Positions 10,325-18,521 of a DNA stretch of 64,000 nucleotides are shown here, piece after piece. The notes beneath the pieces were generated by a model, which was given only the letters and a program-made list of their open reading frames with translations, did no database searches and had not been told where the DNA came from. This DNA is from Agromyces tardus (GTDB lineage Bacteria; Actinomycetota; Actinomycetes; Actinomycetales; Microbacteriaceae), in NCBI RefSeq assembly GCF_003710805.1, contig NZ_RHHB01000003.1, forward strand, positions 62,001 through 126,000, read 5' to 3'. Position numbers and translations under genes: made by a program. Within the stretch, counting starts at the first letter, position 1; every line of letters starts with the position of its first letter.

Positions 10325-11308
10325 ATGACCGCACCCGCAGAACTCAGCGTGGCCGCACTCGATGAGCACCGCGACGAGGCCGCACAGGCCCGCTTCGACG
10401 ACCTCATCGCGCAGGACTCGCGCATCGAGCCGCGCGACTGGATGCCCGACGCGTACCGCAAGACGCTCATCCGCCAGATCTCGCAGCACGCGCACTCGGA
10501 GATCATCGGCATGCAGCCCGAGTCCAACTGGATCACGCGCGCGCCGAGCCTCAAGCGCAAGGCCATCCTCATGGCCAAGGTGCAGGACGAGGCGGGCCAC
10601 GGCCTCTACCTCTACTCCGCCGCGCAGACGCTCGGCATCTCGCGCGAGGAGATGATGCAGCAGCTCATCGAGGGCAAGGCCCGCTACTCGTCGATCTTCA
10701 ACTACACGACCCCCACCTGGGCCGACATGGGCGCGATCGGCTGGCTCGTCGACGGCGCCGCCATCTGCAACCAGGTGCCGCTGTGCCGCGCGTCGTACGG
10801 CCCCTACGGCCGCGCGATGGTGCGCATCTGCAAAGAGGAGTCCTTCCACCAGCGGCAGGGCTTCGAGATCCTGCTCGAGCTCATGCAGGGCACCGAGGCG
10901 CAACGCGAGATGGCGCAGGATGCCGTGAACCGCTGGTACTGGCCCTCGCTCATGATGTTCGGCCCGCCCGACGACGAGTCGCCCAACTCGGCGCAGTCGA
11001 TGGCGTGGAACATCAAGCGCTTCTCGAACGACGAGCTGCGCCAGCGCTTCGTCGGCATGCTCGTGCCGCAGGCCGAGGCGCTCGGCGTGACCCTGCCCGA
11101 CCCGAACCTGCGGTGGAACGAGGAGAAGCAGGCCTACGACATGAGCGAGATCGACTGGCACGAGTTCCACGAGGTGCTCGCCGGCCGCGGCCCCGCCAAC
11201 GCCGAGCGCCTGCGGCGTCGCCGCGAGGCCCACGAGGAGGGCGCCTGGGTGCGCGAGGCCGCTGCGGCCTACGCCGCGAAGCAGGCTGCCCGGAAGGTCG
11301 CCGCATGA
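10325..11308 (+). CDS. paaA: 1,2-phenylacetyl-CoA epoxidase, catalytic subunit PaaA
   Basis: Di-iron oxygenase subunit that epoxidises the ring of phenylacetyl-CoA, working with PaaB, C, D and E. The 327-residue protein has the first ligand set around Glu89-x-x-His92 ([15 protein letters not shown]) and the second at Glu172-x-x-His175 ([12 protein letters not shown]). ATG10325 follows AGGAG, with a leader of about 60 nt from the operator/promoter. It is slightly longer than E. coli PaaA (309) because of an Ala/Glu-rich N-terminus and an Ala-rich tail. It heads the paaABCDE-paaG operon. Confidence 0.97.
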   Translation: MTAPAELSVAALDEHRDEAAQARFDDLIAQDSRIEPRDWMPDAYRKTLIRQISQHAHSEIIGMQPESNWITRAPSLKRKAILMAKVQDEAGHGLYLYSAAQTLGISREEMMQQLIEGKARYSSIFNYTTPTWADMGAIGWLVDGAAICNQVPLCRASYGPYGRAMVRICKEESFHQRQGFEILLELMQGTEAQREMAQDAVNRWYWPSLMMFGPPDDESPNSAQSMAWNIKRFSNDELRQRFVGMLVPQAEALGVTLPDPNLRWNEEKQAYDMSEIDWHEFHEVLAGRGPANAERLRRRREAHEEGAWVREAAAAYAAKQAARKVAA

Positions 11309-11310
11309 CC

Positions 11311-11341
11311 CGCCGGTCGAGTAGCGAAGCGTATCGAGACC
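11311..11341. repeat. Dispersed repeat copy between paaA and paaB
   Basis: Inverted-orientation copy CGCCGGTCGAGTAGCGAAGC followed by GTATCGAGAC, inserted 3 nt after the paaA stop. It ends before the paaB ribosome binding site AAGGAG (11344-11349). It could form a weak hairpin within the operon mRNA. Confidence 0.8.
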
Positions 11342-11354
11342 TGAAGGAGAACCG

Positions 11355-11660
11355 ATGAGCACCCCCGGCGAGATGGGAACCGAGGCCTGGCCCCTCTGGG
11401 AGGTCTTCGTGCGCGCCAACCGCGGCCTGAGCCACGTGCACGTCGGCTCGCTGCACGCGCCCGACGCCGACATGGCCGTGCGCAACGCGCGCGACCTCTA
11501 CACGCGCCGCAACGAGGGCGTGTCGATCTGGGTCGTCCCTGCCGACGCGATCACCACGAGCGATCCCGACGCGAAGGGCGCGTTCTTCGAGAGCCCCGCC
11601 GGCAAGAACTACCGGCACGCGGTCTACTACACGAAGAGCGAAGGGGTGAAGCACCTGTGA
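11355..11660 (+). CDS. paaB: 1,2-phenylacetyl-CoA epoxidase subunit PaaB
   Basis: Structural subunit of the multicomponent phenylacetyl-CoA epoxidase, 101 residues. The sequence WPLWEVFVRANRGLSHVHVG followed by SLHAPDADMAVRNARDLYTRR is diagnostic of PaaB. ATG11355 follows AAGGAG. Its stop overlaps the GTG of paaC (GTGA at 11657-11660), so the two are translationally coupled. Confidence 0.96.
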   Translation: MSTPGEMGTEAWPLWEVFVRANRGLSHVHVGSLHAPDADMAVRNARDLYTRRNEGVSIWVVPADAITTSDPDAKGAFFESPAGKNYRHAVYYTKSEGVKHL

Positions 11661-12616
11661 GCGCGGAGATCCCCGCCGGTCGAGCAGCGCGCAGCGCGTA
11701 TCGAGACCCCGCGGCCGAGCCTGATGATCTCGAGACGCCTCCTTCGTCGGCTACTCGATCGGCGGACGACCCGCACGGCGAGGTGCACGGCGAGGTGAGC
11801 GTCGACCAGGTCGCGCTCGCCGAGGAACTCGCGGGGTCGTCCGCGGGCGCCGGCCACGTGGCATCCGCCGACGTCGCCGAGTACGCGCTGCGCCTCGGCG
11901 ACGATGCCCTCGTGCTCGCCCAGCAGCTCGGCATGTGGATCAGCTACGCGCCCGAGCTCGAGGAGGACATCGCGCTCGGCAACATCGGGCTCGACCTGCT
12001 CGGCCACGCACGCACCCTGCTGCACTACGCCGGCACCGCCACGGGCCGCAGCGAGGACGACCTCGCGTACTTCCGCGACGAGCCCGAGTTCCGCAACGCC
12101 TGGCTGTTCGAGCAGCCGAACGGCGACTTCGCGCACACCATCGCGCGGCAGCTGTTCGCGTCGACGTACCTGTACGAGCTGTACGGCGCACTGAGCTCCT
12201 CGACCGACCCGACGCTCGCGGCGATCGCCGTGAAGAGCGACAAGGAAGTCGACTACCACCGCGACCACGCGATCCAGTGGACCCTCCGCCTCGCGGGCGG
12301 CACCGAGGAGTCGCGGCGCCGCATGATCCTCGCAGTGGTCGACACGTGGCCGTACGTCGAGGAGCTGTTCGCCGACGACGCGCTCGTCGAGCGGCTCGCC
12401 GCCGAGGGCGTGGCCCCGCTGCCCTCGTCGCTGCGTCCGGCGTTCGACGCCGTGATCGCGAGGGTGTTCGCCGAGGCGGAGCTTGAGATCCCCACCGGCC
12501 GCACGGCGTTCACCGCGTCGGGCGGCGGCCGTGAGGGGCGTCACACCGAGCACCTGGGGCCGATGCTCGCCGAGATGCAGGTGCTCGCACGCGCGCACCC
12601 GGGGGCATCGTGGTGA
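11657..12616 (+). CDS. paaC: 1,2-phenylacetyl-CoA epoxidase subunit PaaC with repeat-derived N-terminus
   Basis: PaaA partner with ferritin-like fold (non-catalytic scaffold in E. coli). From about residue 75 the protein is typical: VAEYALRLGDDALVLAQQLG, the segment IALGNIGLDLLGHARTLLHY, DEVDYHRDH-like KSDKEVDYHRDHA, and LAEMQVLARAHPGASW. At 319 residues it is about 70 longer than E. coli PaaC (248). The extra N-terminal part (AGRAARSAYRDP and LETPPSSATRSADD) is translated from two dispersed repeats. The coupled GTG11657 supports this start. In-frame GTG codons at 11782 and 11794, behind a GGCGAGG, could instead start a normal-length protein. Confidence 0.93.
   Translation: MSAEIPAGRAARSAYRDPAAEPDDLETPPSSATRSADDPHGEVHGEVSVDQVALAEELAGSSAGAGHVASADVAEYALRLGDDALVLAQQLGMWISYAPELEEDIALGNIGLDLLGHARTLLHYAGTATGRSEDDLAYFRDEPEFRNAWLFEQPNGDFAHTIARQLFASTYLYELYGALSSSTDPTLAAIAVKSDKEVDYHRDHAIQWTLRLAGGTEESRRRMILAVVDTWPYVEELFADDALVERLAAEGVAPLPSSLRPAFDAVIARVFAEAELEIPTGRTAFTASGGGREGRHTEHLGPMLAEMQVLARAHPGASW
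11674..11765. repeat. Two dispersed repeat copies inside the paaC reading frame
   Basis: Copy one, 11674-11709, is inverted (GCCGGTCGAGCAGC then GCAGCGCGTATCGAGACCC). In the frame used, the element's common GTCGAGTAGC is read as codons that avoid TAG. Copy two, 11726-11765, is a forward variant (GATCTCGAGACGCCTCC then TTCGTCGGCTACTCGATCGG). Together they account for about 27 codons. Confidence 0.85.
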
Positions 12617-13143
12617 CCGCGGCATCCGTCGCCCGGCCGGTGCCCGCCGACCCGGTGGCCCGGCGCGCCTGGGACGTCGCGGCGACCGTGACCGACCCCG
12701 AGATCCCCGTGCTCACGATCGAGGACCTCGGCGTGCTGCGCTCGGTGTCGGTTGACGACGACGGCCGCGCCGTGCACGTCGAGCTCACGCCCACGTACAG
12801 CGGATGCCCCGCCATGGACGCCATGCGCGACGACGTCGTGCTCGCGCTCACGCACGCCGGCTACGACGAGGTCGACGTGCACATGGTGCTCGCCCCCGCG
12901 TGGACGACCGACTGGATGAGCGACGAGGGCAAGCAGAAGCTCCGCACCTACGGCATCCAGGCGCCGAGCGGACACGCCCCCGCGCGCGATGCCGGCCCCG
13001 TGCGACTGCAGCTCGCGGTGAAGTGCCCGCGCTGCGACTCGCTCAACACCCGCGAACTCGCCCGCTTCGGCTCGACGTCGTGCAAGGCGCTCTACGAGTG
13101 CCGCGACTGCCTCGAGCCCTTCGACTACTTCAAGGTGCTCTGA
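12613..13143 (+). CDS. paaD: 1,2-phenylacetyl-CoA epoxidase subunit PaaD
   Basis: Accessory subunit of the MIP18/DUF59 family, thought to help assemble or maintain the metal centres of the epoxidase. The 176-residue protein has the DUF59 block VTDPEIPVLTIEDLGVLRSV and TPTYSGCPAMDAM. The C-terminal zinc/iron ribbon has cysteines near 138, 141, 157, 163 and 166 (KCPRCDS, SCKALYECRDC). GTG12613 overlaps the paaC stop (GTGA); GTG12610 is possible. The stop TGA overlaps the paaE ATG by one base. Confidence 0.95.
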   Translation: MTAASVARPVPADPVARRAWDVAATVTDPEIPVLTIEDLGVLRSVSVDDDGRAVHVELTPTYSGCPAMDAMRDDVVLALTHAGYDEVDVHMVLAPAWTTDWMSDEGKQKLRTYGIQAPSGHAPARDAGPVRLQLAVKCPRCDSLNTRELARFGSTSCKALYECRDCLEPFDYFKVL

Positions 13144-14513
13144 TGGCCGCACGCAACCTGGGATCCGCCGGTCGAGTCGCGGCGGAGCCGCCCACCGCCG
13201 GTCGAGTAGCGGCGGAGCCGCGTATCGAGACCCCGGAGGCAGATCTCGATTCGCCTCCTTCGTCGGCTGCTCGATCGGCGGTGGGCACGCCTCCTTCGTC
13301 GGCTGCTCGATCGGCGGTAGGCACGCCTCCATGGGCGGCTGCTCGACCCGCAGGCAGCCTGGAGACGGATGCCGCGGTCGCCGACGCGTTCCTCGCGAGC
13401 GCGGTGGGCGGGAACGATGCGCCCAAGCGTCGCCGCGCCCGCTTCCACAGCCTCGAGGTCGCCGAGGTGCGGCCGCTGACCGACGACTCGGTGGAGGTCA
13501 CCTTCGCGGTGCCCGAGGAGCTCGCCGACGACTACACCTACCTGCCGGGCCAGTACGTGGCATTGCGCAAGGAGTTCGACGGACAGGAGCTGCGCCGCAG
13601 CTACTCGATCTGCCGCCCGCCCGTGCGCGGCAGCGTCTCCGTGGCGATCAAGCGCGACCTCGGCGGGCGCTTCTCGACGTGGGCGAACTCCGAGCTCGCG
13701 GCCGGCGACGTGATCGACGTCATGAGCCCGCAGGGCACCTTCACGTCCGGCCTCGACGCGCTCGACGGCAAGCACCTCGTCGGCATCGCCGCGGGCTCGG
13801 GCATCACGCCCCTCATGGCACTCGCGCACACCGTGCTCGCGCGCTCGGAGACGTCGCGGTTCACGCTCGTCTACACGAACCGCTCGACGCGCGACGTGAT
13901 GTTCCTCGAGGAGCTCGCCGAGCTGAAGGACCGCTACCCGGCCCGCCTGGCGCTGCACCACGTGCTCTCACGCGAGCAGCGCACCGCGCCGCTCCTCTCG
14001 GGGCGCATCGACGCCGAGAAGCTCGATCGCATGCTCGAGGTGCTCATCCCGACGGCGACCGTCGACGAGTGGTTCCTGTGCGGCCCCTTCGAGCTCGTGC
14101 AGCTCGCCCGCGACGAGCTCGCCGCGGCCGGGGTGCCCACCGCGAAGGTGCGCTACGAGCTCTTCACGACCGACGCCGATCGGGCCGAGCCCCGTCACGG
14201 CCGTCCGGTCGTCGTCGAGCGCGGCGAGGCGACGGTGGCGATCGAGTTCACGCTCGACGGGCTGTCGTCGACCGTCGAGAGCCCGGTGAGCGCGAACGAA
14301 TCGATCCTCAACGCGGCCCTCCGCGTGCGGGCCGACGTGCCGTTCGCGTGCGCGGGCGGCGTGTGCGGCACCTGCCGGGCTCGCGTCGTCGAGGGCAGCG
14401 TGCAGATGACCGAGAACTACGCGCTCGAACCCGACGAGCTCGAGCGCGGCTACGTGCTCACCTGCCAGTCCCACCCGAAGTCCGACCGGGTCGTGGTGGA
14501 CTACGACGTATGA
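13143..14513 (+). CDS. paaE: 1,2-phenylacetyl-CoA epoxidase reductase PaaE with long repeat-derived N-terminus
   Basis: NADPH-dependent flavoprotein that feeds electrons to PaaA. From about residue 95 it is a standard PaaE: RARFHSLEVAEVRPLT, the FAD block RRSYSICRPP, the NAD block GIAAGSGITPLMA, and a plant-type 2Fe-2S domain with Cys403, 408, 411 and 441 (CAGGVCGTCRA). E. coli PaaE has 356 residues; this one has 456. Residues about 8-70 (AGRVAAEP twice, then SSAARSAVGTPP twice) are read from five adjacent dispersed repeats. ATG13143 overlaps the paaD stop, which favours translation through the repeats. GTG13404 would give normal length but has no visible ribosome binding site. Confidence 0.94.
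   Translation: MAARNLGSAGRVAAEPPTAGRVAAEPRIETPEADLDSPPSSAARSAVGTPPSSAARSAVGTPPWAAARPAGSLETDAAVADAFLASAVGGNDAPKRRRARFHSLEVAEVRPLTDDSVEVTFAVPEELADDYTYLPGQYVALRKEFDGQELRRSYSICRPPVRGSVSVAIKRDLGGRFSTWANSELAAGDVIDVMSPQGTFTSGLDALDGKHLVGIAAGSGITPLMALAHTVLARSETSRFTLVYTNRSTRDVMFLEELAELKDRYPARLALHHVLSREQRTAPLLSGRIDAEKLDRMLEVLIPTATVDEWFLCGPFELVQLARDELAAAGVPTAKVRYELFTTDADRAEPRHGRPVVVERGEATVAIEFTLDGLSSTVESPVSANESILNAALRVRADVPFACAGGVCGTCRARVVEGSVQMTENYALEPDELERGYVLTCQSHPKSDRVVVDYDV
13166..13350. repeat. Five dispersed repeat copies inside the paaE reading frame
   Basis: Copies at 13166-13195 and 13196-13233 (inverted, CCGCCGGTCGAGTMGCGGCG) and 13242-13281, 13286-13317 and 13321-13350 (forward variants with CCTCCTTCGTCGGCTGCTCG). 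Neighbouring copies are nearly identical, consistent with local duplication. Together they supply roughly 60 codons and no stop in the paaE frame. Confidence 0.85.
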
Positions 14514-14517
14514 CCCG

Positions 14518-14591
14518 TTGCGAGCGCGTCGGTTTCGGACAGGATGAGTGCTCCGCGGCGCCCGTCGCGGCGTGAACTGACGCGCTCGCAA
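14518..14591. repeat. Inverted-repeat element, 13-bp perfect arms (66-bp family)
   Basis: Arms TTGCGAGCGCGTC (14518-14530) and GACGCGCTCGCAA (14579-14591) enclose 48 nt. The 66-bp core from GAGCGCGTCGGTTTCGGAC to ACTGACGCGCTC (14522-14587) has a same-length relative at 49312-49377. It fills the gap between paaE and paaG, just before the paaG ribosome binding site, and could form a long hairpin in the operon mRNA. Confidence 0.75.
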
Positions 14592-14608
14592 GATGAGGAG
14601 GATCGACG

Positions 14609-15400
14609 ATGATCGAGCTCACGATCGCCGACGGCGTGGCCGAGGTCGTGCTCGACGCGCCCGAGAAGCTCAACGCGCTCGACGAGCCGGCGCTCGCCGA
14701 GATGTCCGAGGCGTACGCCGAGGCGGAGGCGGAGGCGGCGGCCGGCGACGGGCGCGTGCGCGCCCTCGTGCTGCGCGGCGAGGGCCGGGCGTTCTGCGCG
14801 GGGCGCGACATCTCGGGCGTCGACCCGCGCGACGACGACGTGCTGCGCTACCTCGGCGGACTCGTCGAGCCGCTGCTGAAGCGCATGGCGCACTTCCCCG
14901 CGCCCACGTTCGCGGTCGCGCACGGCGCGTGCCTCGGCGTCGGACTCGGCCTCCTCATCGCGAGCGACATCGTCTACGTCGCCGACACCGCGAAGATCGG
15001 CTCGCCGTTCAAGAACCTCGGCGCGACCCTCGACTCGGGCGGCCACGCCCTCTTCGTCGAGCGCCTCGGCGCGCACCGCACGATGGACCTCATCGTCACC
15101 GGGCGCCTCATGTCGGGCTCCGAGGCGGTGGCAGCAGGCCTCTTCTCGCAGGTGTTCCCCGCCGTCGAGGTGACGGATGCCGCCCGCGCGGCGGCCCGCG
15201 CCGCGGCATCCGGACCCACGCAGGCCTTCGTCGCCTCGAAGCGACTCGTCGCGGAGCTGCGCGACGAGCGCCTCGGCCTCTGGGCCTCGATGGCGCACGA
15301 GAACCGCGCGCAGGCGGCGCTGTGCGACACCGACGACTACCGTGAGGGCTTCGCGGCGTTCCAGCAGAAGCGCACCCCCGAGTTCACCGGGCGGAGCTGA
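14609..15400 (+). CDS. paaG: Enoyl-CoA hydratase/isomerase family protein, likely 2-(1,2-epoxy-1,2-dihydrophenyl)acetyl-CoA isomerase
   Basis: A 263-residue crotonase-fold enzyme with oxyanion-hole segments GRAFCAGRDISG and HGACLGVGLGLLIASD, and the PaaG-like SPFKNLGATLDSGGH. In the phenylacetate pathway PaaG converts the epoxide to the oxepin-CoA, and its position directly after paaE fits this. ATG14609 follows a strong GAGGAGG at 6 nt. A PaaF hydratase role cannot be excluded from sequence alone, but the hydratase at the left edge is the better PaaF candidate. It ends the operon and converges on the ATP-grasp gene 25 nt away. Confidence 0.85.
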   Translation: MIELTIADGVAEVVLDAPEKLNALDEPALAEMSEAYAEAEAEAAAGDGRVRALVLRGEGRAFCAGRDISGVDPRDDDVLRYLGGLVEPLLKRMAHFPAPTFAVAHGACLGVGLGLLIASDIVYVADTAKIGSPFKNLGATLDSGGHALFVERLGAHRTMDLIVTGRLMSGSEAVAAGLFSQVFPAVEVTDAARAAARAAASGPTQAFVASKRLVAELRDERLGLWASMAHENRAQAALCDTDDYREGFAAFQQKRTPEFTGRS

Positions 15401-15425
15401 CAGCGCCGCTGACGGCGCGGCGCCG

Positions 15426-16988
15426 CTATTCGGGGAGCGGGTTCGGCCGGCCCGCGGCTCGAGCCTCGTCGACGAGCACCCGCCCCGCGCGCTCGTAGAG
15501 CTCCATCGCCTGCTCCGGGGTGTCGCCGACCGCGGTCATCCCGACGCGGCCGTGCTCGGTGATCGAACTGATCATGTGGAACACGATGCCCGCCTGCCTG
15601 GACTGGTCGAAGTGGAGGCCGTGCCGCGCGACCACGTCGAACAGGTCGCCGACCGACAGCGCCCGCAGCTCGTGCGCCTCGAGGTGATCGGTCGCCACGA
15701 GGTGCTTCTCGGCGCCCTCGGGAGTGAGGAAGCGACCCGTCCGTTCGTCGTAGCGGCCGTCGGTCAGGAACTGCAGCGTCAGGAACGGATGCGTCGTGCC
15801 GCCCCTGCGCAGGTTGAGCTCGATCGCGTACGCCGACCAGTCGCCCGCCGCGTTGCGGACCACCACGAAGTCGACCGCGAACCGGCCGAGCACGCCCTCG
15901 GCGGCGAGCCGTTCGCCGATCGCCATCGCCGGATCGCCGATCAGGCGCGAGTAGGCGGGGTCGGCGGGGAAGGTGCAGCCGAGGAAGCTCTGGCCGCTGG
16001 CGCCGCCGAGGAGCTGGTCGTGCGTGGACAGGAGCTCGACCCTGCCGTCGGGCAGGGTCCGGAGCTGCACGCTGGGGCTCAGGAGCTCCTCGCCGAGGAT
16101 GCGCTCCTCCACGATTCCGCCGTCGGACTCGAGCTTCGCCACGTACGCGTCGAAGGGAACGTCGTCGGCCTCCAGGCGCATCTCGCGCACGCGTTCGGCG
16201 ATCGCCGCCGGGCGTTCGGAAGCGGGCAGTCCGACGACGCCGTCGAGCTGGACCACCGCATTGCCCGCGCCGGCGACGCCCTCGTTGAGCTTCACGATCA
16301 CCTGGCGCATGGTCGGCCGCGTCGCGAGCAGCACCTCGATCGCGTCGGCCACCTCGTCGAGGCCGTGCAGGTCCTCGGCTCCGAGCGGATGCGGCACGCC
16401 GACCTCGGCGAACAGCCGGCGGCATCCGGTCTTGGTGCCGAGCGGGGCGAGGCGCGGGTCGGGGCCGTACATGGGGATGCCGAGGCTGAGGGCGAGGTCG
16501 CGTTCGAGCTCGGTCGTGTTGTACGGGATGAGGTGGCTGTGCGCCCGGTTGGGGATCAGCGATGCGATCCTCGCCAGGAGCCGAGGACGCTCCAGGAGCT
16601 TCCGGCTCAGCGGGCGGGGCGATGCATCGCCGACCGACACCAGTGACAGCCGGGCGAGCGCGTGGCTCGGGATGACGCCGGGCAGGAGTGCGAGGTAGTA
16701 CTCGACGATCCGCTGGTCGATGGGCGACGAGGTCACGTAGATCAGCCGCAGTCGCGGCTGGCGGAGCAGCAGGAGCAGGAAGAGGAATCGCTCCTCGTAG
16801 GCCTGTCCCAGGCTGCCGCTGCCCGGGACGGCGCGCGTGACAGGCACGGACGGCACCACGACCACCGACTCGTCGGCGAGGTCGCGGCCCATCGAGTCCC
16901 ACACGGACCGCATCCGTTCCTGCAGCGATCCGAATCGGAGGGCCCGGGCGTCGTCGTCGAGGTCGGCCAGCGTGACCGGGCCGGTCAT
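15426..16988 (-). CDS. ATP-grasp protein of the PGM1 peptide-ligase-related family
   Basis: A 520-residue carboxylate-amine-ligase-like protein. The central ATP-grasp core includes VIVKLNEGVAGAGNAVV (ATP-binding lysine strand and glycine loop), YVAKLESDGGIVEERILG, and metal-ligand segment YAIELNLRRGGTTHPF. The end MTAVGDTPEQAMELYERA resembles the C-terminal module of PGM1-like ligases, named for the pheganomycin peptide ligase. The substrate is unknown. It overlaps the receiver-cyclase gene by 4 nt (ATGA) and is the last gene of a signalling operon, an unusual setting for a ligase. No biosynthetic genes surround it. Confidence 0.75.
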   Translation of the reverse strand: MTGPVTLADLDDDARALRFGSLQERMRSVWDSMGRDLADESVVVVPSVPVTRAVPGSGSLGQAYEERFLFLLLLLRQPRLRLIYVTSSPIDQRIVEYYLALLPGVIPSHALARLSLVSVGDASPRPLSRKLLERPRLLARIASLIPNRAHSHLIPYNTTELERDLALSLGIPMYGPDPRLAPLGTKTGCRRLFAEVGVPHPLGAEDLHGLDEVADAIEVLLATRPTMRQVIVKLNEGVAGAGNAVVQLDGVVGLPASERPAAIAERVREMRLEADDVPFDAYVAKLESDGGIVEERILGEELLSPSVQLRTLPDGRVELLSTHDQLLGGASGQSFLGCTFPADPAYSRLIGDPAMAIGERLAAEGVLGRFAVDFVVVRNAAGDWSAYAIELNLRRGGTTHPFLTLQFLTDGRYDERTGRFLTPEGAEKHLVATDHLEAHELRALSVGDLFDVVARHGLHFDQSRQAGIVFHMISSITEHGRVGMTAVGDTPEQAMELYERAGRVLVDEARAAGRPNPLPE

Positions 16989-18142
16989 GTCGTCACCTGC
17001 TCGGTGGGCGTGTCCGGACGCCCGCTCCCGCCGTCGACGCCGGTGACGGCGAACGCCCGGACCGGGCGGCTGAATCCCCGGAGCTCGAGCTCGCCGACCG
17101 GCTCACCGGCGGCCAGGCGCTCCGCGGCCGAGAACACCCGTTGCGCGACGAGGATCTGGCCGGGGCCGGCCGCCGCGCACAGGCGTGCGGCCAGGTTCGT
17201 CACGCTGCCGATGGCGGCGTAGTCGGACCGTCCCTCGAATCCGATCCTGCCGAGCGTGGCGAAGCCCTGGGCGATGCCGATGCCGAAGCCGAGGTCGTGG
17301 CCGCGCCGGCTCCAGCCGTCGGCCAGTTCGGCGACCCGCTCGCGCATCTCGACCGCCATCGCGACGGCGCGCTCGGCCGCGTCGTCGCACGGCAGCGGAT
17401 CGTTGAAGAACACCATCAGCCCGTCGCCCGTGAAGCGCTCGAGGGTGCCCTCGAAACGATCGATCAGCTCGCCCAGCGCCGAGTGGTACTCGGCCAGCAC
17501 GCCCATGACCTCCTCGGGCTCGCTGGCTTCGGCGAACGAGGTGAACCCGCGGAGGTCGCAGAAGACCACGACGATCTCGCGGCGATGGGAGCCGAGGAAC
17601 GCCTCGTCGCCGGAGTCGATCACGAGATCGACCAGCTGGGGCGGGAGGAAGCGGCGCAGCCGGTTGACCCGTTCGAGCTCGTCGACCTGTGCGGTGACCC
17701 GGGCCTCCAGCTCGGCATTCCACCCGGCGAGCTCCGCCGCCTGCCGTTCGATCGTGTCCTGGTAGCGCTTGACCCGGGCGAGGGAGGCGACGCGGGCGAG
17801 CAGCTCGCCCTGGTTGAACGGCTTGCTCACGAAGTCGTCCGCTCCTGCCTCGATGGCGCGGAGCTTCTCCTGCTCGCCGCTCGCGGTGATCATCACCACC
17901 GGGAGGAACTCGAATCCCGGCAGGGTCCGGATGCGGCGGCACACCTCGTATCCGTCGATCCCGGGCATCAGGATGTCGAGGAGCACGAGGTCGACCCCGG
18001 AGTCCGGCAGCAGGGCGAGCGCCTCCTCCCCGGACGCGGCCGTGAGGACCCGGTAGCCGCGCGGACTCAGCACTGCGTCGAGCAGCCGGAGGTTCTGCGG
18101 CAGGTCGTCCACGGCGAGGACGGTCACGGCGTCATCGGACAT
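16985..18142 (-). CDS. Response regulator with class III adenylyl cyclase output domain
   Basis: A 385-residue fusion. The receiver domain (about 5-120) has Asp12/13, phospho-acceptor Asp56 and Lys107. A coiled coil (about 125-165, IERQAAELAGWNAELEARV) links it to a nucleotide cyclase domain (about 175-360). Cyclase metal ligands are Asp196 (VVFCDLRGF) and Asp240 (FTGDGLMVFFNDP). The adenine-specifying position is Asp307 (RSDYAAIG), and the transition-state Asn316/Arg320 (TNLAARL) are present. The usual substrate Lys is Arg236, a variant seen in related proteins. It probably makes cAMP when phosphorylated by the neighbouring kinase. It overlaps the receiver gene by 11 nt and the ATP-grasp gene by 4 nt. 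Confidence 0.9.
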   Translation of the reverse strand: MSDDAVTVLAVDDLPQNLRLLDAVLSPRGYRVLTAASGEEALALLPDSGVDLVLLDILMPGIDGYEVCRRIRTLPGFEFLPVVMITASGEQEKLRAIEAGADDFVSKPFNQGELLARVASLARVKRYQDTIERQAAELAGWNAELEARVTAQVDELERVNRLRRFLPPQLVDLVIDSGDEAFLGSHRREIVVVFCDLRGFTSFAEASEPEEVMGVLAEYHSALGELIDRFEGTLERFTGDGLMVFFNDPLPCDDAAERAVAMAVEMRERVAELADGWSRRGHDLGFGIGIAQGFATLGRIGFEGRSDYAAIGSVTNLAARLCAAAGPGQILVAQRVFSAAERLAAGEPVGELELRGFSRPVRAFAVTGVDGGSGRPDTPTEQVTT

Positions 18143-18521
18143 CGGCTCGTCCGTTGCTCAGGAAGTCGTCGACCTGGGACGGGAGTTCCCGCACGCTGAT
18201 CGGCTTGCTGAGGTAGCCGTCGAATCCGGCGCGGGCGGTGCGCTCCCGGTCCTCCCGCATCGCGAAGGCGGTGAGGGCGACCACCGGCACCCCGCCGAGC
18301 CGGGGGTCCTGTCGCAGCAGCCGCAGCGCCTCGTAGCCGTCGATGCCCGGCAGCTGCAGGTCCATCAGCACGAGGTCGGGATCGCAGCTTCCCGCGAGCG
18401 CCACGCCTTCCTCGCCGGACTGCGCCGCCACCACGTCGTAGCCGACGGCGGTGAGCACGTCGCGCACGAGCTTGAGGTTGAGCGGGTTGTCCTCCACGAC
18501 GAGGATGCGATCGCCGGACAT
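18132..18521 (-). CDS. Stand-alone receiver-domain response regulator
   Basis: A 129-residue CheY/DivK-like receiver with no output domain. Acidic pocket Glu10-Asp11, phospho-acceptor Asp54 (VLMDLQLPGIDGYEA), Thr84 and Lys106 (YLSKPISV) are all present. It is closer in style to DivK/phosphorelay receivers than to CheY. ATG18521 overlaps the kinase stop (TGATG), and the gene end overlaps the cyclase gene by 11 nt. It could pass phosphate between the hybrid kinase and the cyclase, or act as a phosphate sink. Confidence 0.9.
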   Translation of the reverse strand: MSGDRILVVEDNPLNLKLVRDVLTAVGYDVVAAQSGEEGVALAGSCDPDLVLMDLQLPGIDGYEALRLLRQDPRLGGVPVVALTAFAMREDRERTARAGFDGYLSKPISVRELPSQVDDFLSNGRADVR

